From positions 1,054,001-1,118,000 of the forward strand of contig OZ241860.1 in the NCBI GenBank assembly GCA_965203195.1: 64,000 nt of DNA, written 5' to 3'. The translations under genes were made by a program, and so were the position numbers. The notes beneath the pieces are model-generated. The model did no database searches. It was not told the origin of the DNA and worked only from the letters and a program-made list of their open reading frames with translations. Source of the stretch: Bin87 sp965203195 (lineage in GTDB: Bacteria > Chloroflexota > Dehalococcoidia > Lucifugimonadales > UBA3495). Positions 59,038-64,000 of the stretch are shown piece by piece. Numbering within the stretch: the stretch's first letter is position 1; each line of letters begins with the position of its first letter.

Positions 59038-60063
59038 CTACCCCGCCCCCGGCACCGGCACGCTGTTCAGCAGCTCCTGCACCACCTGCTCCGCCCGCAC
59101 CCCCCGCATCCGCGCCGACGGCGTCAGCACAATCCGGTGCGCCAGCACCGCCTCCGCCAGTTCCTTCACATCATCCGGCAGCACATAATCCCGCCCCCGT
59201 ATCAGCGCCAGCGCCCGCCCCGCCCGGAACAGCCCCAGCGACGCCCGCGGCGACGCCCCCAGCGCCGCGTCGCTATGCTGCCGCGTCGCCTCCGCCAGCG
59301 TCACCAAATACTCCCGCACCAGCCCGTCCACATACACCCCCTGCGCCGCCTGCTGCATCGCCAGCGCCTCCCGCGGCGTCGCCACCGGCCGCAGCTCCGC
59401 AATCGGATGCGTATGCTCCTGCTGCGCGATTATCGTCATCTCCTCCTCAAAACGCGGGTAACCCACGCTGATCCGCATCAGAAACCGATCCAGCTGCGCC
59501 TCCGGCAGCGGAAATGTCCCCTCGTACTCAATGGAGTTCTGCGTGGCAATGACCAGAAACGGCGCCGGCAGCGGATGCGTCACCCCGTCCACCGTAACCT
59601 GCCGTTCCTCCATCGCCTCCAGCAGCGCCGACTGCGTCTTCGGCGTAGCCCGGTTGATCTCATCCGCCAGCACCAGCTGCGCCGCAATCGGCCCCGCCCG
59701 GTAACTGAACTCCCCCGACGACTGGTTATAAACCGACACCCCCGTCACATCGCTGGGCAGCAGATCCGGCGTGAACTGAATGCGCGCGAAAGTGCCCCCA
59801 ATGGACACCGCCAGCGAGCGCGCCAGCATCGTCTTCCCCACCCCCGGCACATCCTCCACCAGAATATGCCCCTCCGCAATCAGCGCCGCCAGCGCCTGCT
59901 CAATCACCGCCCCCTTGCCCACAATCACCGCCGCCACATTGTCGGCAATGCGCCCCGCAATGTCCGACGCCGCCACAATGGCCGTCGCCACCCCGCTGCC
60001 GTCGCCGCCGTCGTTGCCCCTGCCGTTGCCGCCCGCCCCCGGCGAAACTGCGTTATTCTGCAC
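59038..60063 (-). CDS. moxR: MoxR-family AAA+ ATPase
   Basis: 341 residues. MoxR: GHILVEDVPGVGKTMLARSL (Walker A), QFTPDLLPSDVTGVSVYNQ, GPIAAQLVLADEINRATPKT (Walker B), QSALLEAMEERQVTVDG, LVIATQNSIEYEGTFPLPEA, and QLDRFLMRISVGYP. The first 30 residues are Gly/Asn-rich. MoxR works as a chaperone-like ATPase with DUF58/vWA proteins, and the DUF58 gene is 2.4 kb further along the same strand. The usual direct linkage is broken here by a methyltransferase-HNH gene and hicBA. Confidence 0.94.
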   Translation of the reverse strand: MQNNAVSPGAGGNGRGNDGGDGSGVATAIVAASDIAGRIADNVAAVIVGKGAVIEQALAALIAEGHILVEDVPGVGKTMLARSLAVSIGGTFARIQFTPDLLPSDVTGVSVYNQSSGEFSYRAGPIAAQLVLADEINRATPKTQSALLEAMEERQVTVDGVTHPLPAPFLVIATQNSIEYEGTFPLPEAQLDRFLMRISVGYPRFEEEMTIIAQQEHTHPIAELRPVATPREALAMQQAAQGVYVDGLVREYLVTLAEATRQHSDAALGASPRASLGLFRAGRALALIRGRDYVLPDDVKELAEAVLAHRIVLTPSARMRGVRAEQVVQELLNSVPVPGAG

Positions 60064-60158
60064 TGGCCTGCTCCTCTCTCTGCCCGCTGCGTCTGCCGCC
60101 GCGCATCCACGCCCGGCGCCCCCAGTTTAGCACAACACATAGCCCACGCGGATGATGC

Positions 60159-60164
60159 TATAAT
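60159..60164 (+). promoter_or_regulatory. -10 box of the leuCD operon
   Basis: TATAAT, 79 bases before the leuC start. Upstream -35 candidates (ttagca at 60127) are poorly spaced. Confidence 0.45.
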
Positions 60165-60242
60165 ACCGCCGCCGGCCCGCCCGATCACGACCGCCGCCGC
60201 GCCAGTCCGGCCCAACCAGGTCCGGCCCCAGGAGGAAACACA

Positions 60243-61646
60243 TTGGCCGCCAAAACGATGTTCGAAAAAATCTGGGATGCCCACGTCGTCCACGAGGAAC
60301 CGGGGCAGCCCTCCCTCATCTATATCGACCTGCACCTGGTGCATGAGGTCACCTCCCCCCAGGCTTTCGACGGCCTCCGCATGGCCGGCCGCAAAGTCCG
60401 CCGCCCCGACCTGACCGTGGCCACCGTGGACCACAACACCCCCACCTGGGAACTCTCCCGCCCCATCACCGACGAAATCTCCAAAGCCCAGCTGGACGCC
60501 CTGGAACGCAACGCCGCCGAATTCGGCCTCCCCCATTTCTACGACCGCTTCAGCCCCAACCAGGGCATCGTCCACGTCATCGGCCCGGATCTCGGCTACA
60601 CCCTCCCCGGCAAAACCGTCGTCTGCGGCGACAGCCACACCTCCACCCACGGCGCCCTCGGCTGCTTCGCCGTCGGCATCGGCACCTCCGAAGTGGAACA
60701 CGTCCTCGCCACCCAGACCCTCCGCCAGTTCAAACCCCAAACTATGGAAGTGCGCGTCGACGGCCCCCTCCCCGCCGGCGTCTCCGCCAAAGACGTCATC
60801 CTCGGCATCATCGGCCGCATCGGCGTCAACGGCGGCACCGGCCATGTCATCGAATACACCGGCGAGGCCATCCGCGACCTCTCTATGGACGGCCGGATGA
60901 CCGTCTGCAACATGAGCATTGAGGCCGGCGCCCGCGCCGGAATGATCGCCCCCGACGACACCACCTTTGAATATGTCCGCACGCGCCCCTACGCCCCCCA
61001 AGGCGCCGACCTGGAAGCCAAAATCGCCGAATGGCGCCACCTGCCCACCGACGCCGGCGCCGCCTACGACCGCACCGTGGTCATCAACGCCGCCGACCTG
61101 GCCCCCTTCGTTACCTGGGGCACCAAACCCGATATGGTCGCCCCCGTCACCCACCGCGTCCCCGACCCCGCCTCCTTCCCCACCGCCCCCGAGCGCGAAG
61201 CCGCCGCCCGCGCCCTGGAATATATGGGCCTGGAACCCGACCAGCCCATCCAGGACATCAAAATCGACCGCGTTTTCCTCGGCGCCTGCACCAACGCCCG
61301 CATCGACGACCTCCGCGCCGCCGCCGGCGTCATCCGCGGCCGCCGGGTCAGCTCCGATGTGTACGCCATGGTCGTCCCCGGCTCCGCACGCGTCAAAATG
61401 CAGGCCGAAGCCGAGGGCCTGGACCAGATATTCAAAGACGCCGGCTTCGACTGGCGCGTCGCCGGCTGCTCTATGTGCCTGGGTATGAACCCCGACATCC
61501 TGGACCCCGGCCAGCGCTGCGCCTCCACCTCCAACCGCAACTTCGAAGGCCGCCAGGGCAAGGGCGGCCGCACCCACCTGGTCAGCCCCGAAATGGCCGC
61601 CGCCGCCGCCATCGCCGGCCACTTCGTGGACGTGCGAGACTTCTAA
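60243..61646 (+). CDS. leuC: 3-isopropylmalate dehydratase large subunit
   Basis: 467 residues, TTG start with AGGAGG 13 bases before. Aconitase-family enzyme of leucine synthesis: VATVDHNTPTWELSRP, VCGDSHTSTHGALGCFAVGI, HVLATQTLRQFKPQTMEVRV, FLGACTNARIDDLRAAAGVI and GCSMCLGMNPDIL supply the three Cys of the 4Fe-4S cluster; STSNRNFEGRQGKGGRTHLV is near the end. The small subunit follows after 87 bases. Confidence 0.95.
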   Translation: MAAKTMFEKIWDAHVVHEEPGQPSLIYIDLHLVHEVTSPQAFDGLRMAGRKVRRPDLTVATVDHNTPTWELSRPITDEISKAQLDALERNAAEFGLPHFYDRFSPNQGIVHVIGPDLGYTLPGKTVVCGDSHTSTHGALGCFAVGIGTSEVEHVLATQTLRQFKPQTMEVRVDGPLPAGVSAKDVILGIIGRIGVNGGTGHVIEYTGEAIRDLSMDGRMTVCNMSIEAGARAGMIAPDDTTFEYVRTRPYAPQGADLEAKIAEWRHLPTDAGAAYDRTVVINAADLAPFVTWGTKPDMVAPVTHRVPDPASFPTAPEREAAARALEYMGLEPDQPIQDIKIDRVFLGACTNARIDDLRAAAGVIRGRRVSSDVYAMVVPGSARVKMQAEAEGLDQIFKDAGFDWRVAGCSMCLGMNPDILDPGQRCASTSNRNFEGRQGKGGRTHLVSPEMAAAAAIAGHFVDVRDF

Positions 61647-61733
61647 CCACGCCATCCGGGGGGCGGTCTGACCTCCGCCCCTCTGCCCGCCAAAGCGACC
61701 GCAACAAGGCAACCGCAATGAGGTAACCGCAAA

Positions 61734-62324
61734 ATGGAACCCTTTACCCAACTGGAAGGCGTCGTCGCCCCCCTGGACGCCGTGAATGTGGACACGGATA
61801 TGATCATCCCCGCCGTGTACCTCAAAAGCATCGCGCGCGCCGGCTTCGGCCCCCACCTGTTCGACCGCTACCGCTACCTCGAGAACGGCGCCGAAAACCC
61901 CGACTTCGTCCTCAACCGGGACGGCTACCGCAACGCCAAAATCCTCGTCTCCGGCCCCAACTTCGGCTGCGGCTCCTCACGGGAACACGCCCCCTGGGCC
62001 CTGGAGGACTTCGGCATCCGCTGCGTCATCGCCCCCAGCTTCGCCGACATCTTCTTCAACAACTGCTTCAAAAACGGCCTGCTCCCCTTGACCCTGCCCG
62101 AAACCGACGTCCGCCGCATCATCGACAAGGCCGGCGCCAACCCCGGCTTCCGCCTCACCGTGGACCTGGAAGCCCAGCAGGTGCGCGACGCCGACGAGGA
62201 GATCGTAGTGGACTTCCAGGTGGACGAGTTCCGCCGCTACTGCCTGCTCAACGGCCTGGACGACATCGGCCTTACCCTCCAGCGCGAGGACGCCATCACC
62301 GCCTACGAAACCCGGCGCGCCTGA
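61734..62324 (+). CDS. leuD: 3-isopropylmalate dehydratase small subunit
   Basis: 196 residues. LeuD: VVAPLDAVNVDTDMIIPAVY, LVSGPNFGCGSSREHAPWAL, EDFGIRCVIAPSFADIFFNN and CFKNGLLPLTLPETDVRRII. It carries the swivelling domain that completes the active site with LeuC. Full length. No leuA or leuB in the window. Confidence 0.95.
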   Translation: MEPFTQLEGVVAPLDAVNVDTDMIIPAVYLKSIARAGFGPHLFDRYRYLENGAENPDFVLNRDGYRNAKILVSGPNFGCGSSREHAPWALEDFGIRCVIAPSFADIFFNNCFKNGLLPLTLPETDVRRIIDKAGANPGFRLTVDLEAQQVRDADEEIVVDFQVDEFRRYCLLNGLDDIGLTLQREDAITAYETRRA

Positions 62325-62578
62325 CTGACGCCCCACGGCGGGCTCGGGCTTTTGCTGCCGGACATCAGCGCCCCCAGCCCGCCTCCCCCGACGGGCTGGT
62401 CATTCACCGGCATTAAGCCCGCCCTGGCATCACGCCCATATTGGCATCGGCTGACGCTGGTCATTAACCGGCGTTGGGCCAGCCCTTTGCAGGCCGGGCC
62501 GGTTCGGACAATCCGGTGTATTGCCTGCCCCCGGTTGTCCGCCGGGCCAAAGCACAATGCCTTTCTGCTGCCCGGCGT
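62325..62578. other. Convergent intergenic region, no gene
   Basis: Between leuD and the convergent mobA. GC-rich hairpin-forming bases (acggcgggctcgggctttt) near 62335-62353 might be a weak terminator. Nothing else recognised. Confidence 0.35.
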
Positions 62579-63247
62579 TTATCCGGTCCGCGCCCGCGCC
62601 CGTTCCAAATCCGCCGCGTCGTTAATGTTGAAAAAGCTCAACAACTCCGGATCCAGCCGGCGCGCCTCCCCCTCCGTTATGTAGCGCACCGCCACCTCGT
62701 CATAGAACCCGGAGATTTGCAGCTCCCCCCTTTCCAGCCGCCTTCTGATCGCCGGCAGGCAGCGCCGGGAATAAAAAGCGTGCATCGGTTCCGCCCGCCC
62801 GCCAATCACCGGCGCCACCACATCCACGCCTTCCCGTTGCCCCGCCATATACCGCAGCAGCGGCGCGGACAGAAACGGCATATCGCAGGCCACCACCAGC
62901 GACCACTCGCCGCCGCAGGCCGCCACTCCCGTATAAATCCCGCCCAGCGCCCCGCCGCCGGGAAAGGCGTCGGCAACCCATCGCCGTTTCCCGCCCAGCG
63001 GCAGAACGCCGGCCCGCCCCGCATCGCCTACGACCACCACCGTCTCGTCGTCCCCGGCCCCGATGCCCCCCGCCGCCCTGCGGATAACCCGGCAAAGCAG
63101 CGGCTCGCCCGCAAAAGACGCCAGCGCCTTGTCCTGCCCCAGCCGGCGGCTGCGCCCCCCGGCCAGTATAACGGCGCTCACGCCGGCGGCCATTCCCCCC
63201 TGGCCGCCCGCCCGCAACGGCGCCTCTAACTCTCTTTCGCCAATCAT
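62579..63247 (-). CDS. mobA: Molybdenum cofactor guanylyltransferase MobA
   Basis: 222 residues from the ATG at 63247 (AAGGGG upstream); an ATG 18 codons later is an alternative. Nucleotidyltransferase: SAVILAGGRSRRLGQDKALA, ALGGIYTGVAACGGEWSLVV, ACDMPFLSAPLLRYMAGQRE, and PMHAFYSRRCLPAIRRRL. It attaches GMP to molybdopterin to make MGD for DMSO-reductase-family enzymes. Upstream on the same strand lies a nitrate-type transporter, which suggests a nitrate reductase nearby outside the window. Confidence 0.9.
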   Translation of the reverse strand: MIGERELEAPLRAGGQGGMAAGVSAVILAGGRSRRLGQDKALASFAGEPLLCRVIRRAAGGIGAGDDETVVVVGDAGRAGVLPLGGKRRWVADAFPGGGALGGIYTGVAACGGEWSLVVACDMPFLSAPLLRYMAGQREGVDVVAPVIGGRAEPMHAFYSRRCLPAIRRRLERGELQISGFYDEVAVRYITEGEARRLDPELLSFFNINDAADLERARARTG

Positions 63248-63292
63248 CGCATCTTGCCCCTTGCTCCCTACGCTTTTCCTTTGGGGACGGAC

Positions 63293-63436
63293 GCCGGCTG
63301 CCGCTGTCATCACCAGGCCGGCCCCGCCGCCGCCCGATTAGCCGGCCGCCGCTGTCATCACCAGGCCGGCCCCGCCGCCATCCAATTAGCCGGCCGCCGC
63401 TGTCATCACCACACCGGCCCCGCCGCCGCCCGATTA
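63293..63436. repeat. Three tandem 48-base repeats between nitrate transporter and mobA
   Basis: Units at 63293-63340, 63341-63388 and 63389-63436 start gccggc(c/t)gccgctgtcatc and end with atta; differences are few. 48 bases is 16 codons, but no plausible protein uses them. Confidence 0.88.
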
Positions 63437-63466
63437 GCCGGCCGCCGCGCCCGCCCCTAGCCCCGT

Positions 63467-64000
63467 TCAGTCCGCCGCCGCCGGCTCGACCACCGCCCTG
63501 CCCGCGCCTTGCCGCGCCGCCAGCGCCCGGTGCAGTGCTGCCCGTTCCTCCGCTTCCGTTTCCCGCGAGAAACGCACCACAAACACCAGCGCCGCCGCGC
63601 ACAGCGCCGCCACGCCTACAATCATCAGCCCCTGCGTGTAACTCAGGCTCTCCGCCCGGAACAGCAAACCGAACAGCACCGCCCCCGCATTCCCGCCGGC
63701 GCCCACTATGCCCGCCACCGAACCCAGCGCCCGCCGGTTGATGAAAGGAACCACCGAGTAGGTTGCCCCCTCCGACATCTGCACGAACAGGCTGAACACA
63801 ATCATTGCGCCTACCGCCAGCGCCAGCGTAGTCATCTGTGCGAACAGAATCAGCGCCAGCCCCTCCAGCAGCAGCGTGCTTCCCAAAAACATCACCCGCC
63901 CCTTGAGCCCGAACCGGATGCCCATCCGGTCTCCGAACGCGCCGCCCAGCGTCCGCGCGAAAACATTCATCAGCCCGAACAGGCCCGCGATGATGCCCGC
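63467..64000 (-). CDS. Nitrate/nitrite transporter (MFS, NNP family), C-terminal part
   Basis: 178 residues; the N-terminal part lies beyond the right edge. LFGLMNVFARTLGGAFGDRM is the typical NNP/NarK stretch, followed by MIVFSLFVQMSEGATYSVVP, FINRRALGSVAGIVGAGGNA and GAVLFGL. These nitrate-signature glycine motifs identify nitrate/nitrite porters. Six helices can be counted. Ends in a soluble tail with RAALHRALAARQ. With mobA downstream, a nitrate-reduction locus is probable. Confidence 0.88.
   Translation of the reverse strand, partial: AGIIAGLFGLMNVFARTLGGAFGDRMGIRFGLKGRVMFLGSTLLLEGLALILFAQMTTLALAVGAMIVFSLFVQMSEGATYSVVPFINRRALGSVAGIVGAGGNAGAVLFGLLFRAESLSYTQGLMIVGVAALCAAALVFVVRFSRETEAEERAALHRALAARQGAGRAVVEPAAAD

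Noticed and set aside
59925..61856. 643-codon minus-strand frame opposite leuC
   Set aside because: Gly/Asp/Val-rich shadow of leuC, which has all cluster cysteines.
1..64000. tRNA or rRNA genes
   Set aside because: No cloverleaf with GTTC-type T-arm or conserved rRNA sequence was recognised by eye; a tRNAscan run would be needed to exclude one.

Overview
The window is about 64 kb of high-GC bacterial DNA. Several signs together suggest an aerobic Chloroflexota of the SAR202/Dehalococcoidia type: acidic EVEVTRVV-type linkers in a lipoprotein binding protein, two LLM flavin oxidoreductases, sulfopyruvate-decarboxylase-like TPP proteins, an aa3/caa3-type oxidase carrying extra cytochrome c domains, and several apparent selenocysteine proteins. 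This placement is inferred from gene content, not from a marker phylogeny. The + strand is C-rich whichever strand the genes lie on, so the window probably sits on one replichore.

Layout. 0-6 kb: end of a flippase-like gene, a 1.5 kb gene-free stretch, then iron uptake (binding protein, ATPase, DtxR-type regulator, but no permease). 5.7-8.5 kb: a TPP decarboxylase operon with a RelB/YafQ-type toxin-antitoxin pair inside it and a degenerate third TPP subunit. 8.8-13.5 kb: a helical protein, mtaB, an MBL hydrolase and a K+ channel. 13.6-15.4 kb: a membrane-protein gene followed by four copies of its 3' end, all in one frame and separated only by TAA stops. 15.6-28.6 kb: gltX, two PT-rich lipoproteins, a LON-domain protein, a cobalamin-binding-type protein read through UGA, a Kef antiporter, OsmC, an LLM oxidoreductase, AIM24, ribH and an APH-fold kinase. 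28.8-34.6 kb: a MaoC pair, a SelW-like selenoprotein, a pentapeptide protein, a hendecad coiled coil, a Pta-like protein, an ABM protein and NhaA. 34.8-40 kb: cytochrome c oxidase operon. 40-46.4 kb: a second LLM oxidoreductase, DinB, antitoxin-like ORFs, a GMC oxidoreductase, a glutaredoxin-DinB fusion with UGA at its active site, and PAC2. 46.5-55 kb: VOC, AbrB, a frameshifted DUF1828/1829 gene, purD, guaA, a TolB-like propeller and a flavin reductase. 54.3-60 kb: a PLD-fold protein, then a moxR-DUF58 operon that appears split by a methyltransferase-HNH fusion and hicBA. 60-64 kb: leuCD, mobA and a nitrate-type transporter.

The main result is UGA recoding. Three genes on both strands (20.4-21.4, 29.8-30.1 and 44.6-45.4 kb) carry one in-frame UGA exactly where their families have a redox Cys (CxxU, CxxU, UxxC). 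Two of the three have a good bacterial SECIS-like hairpin just downstream. Ordinary gene calling would truncate or miss all three. UGA is a normal stop elsewhere in the window. The second notable structure is the TAA-punctuated array at 13.7-15.0 kb.
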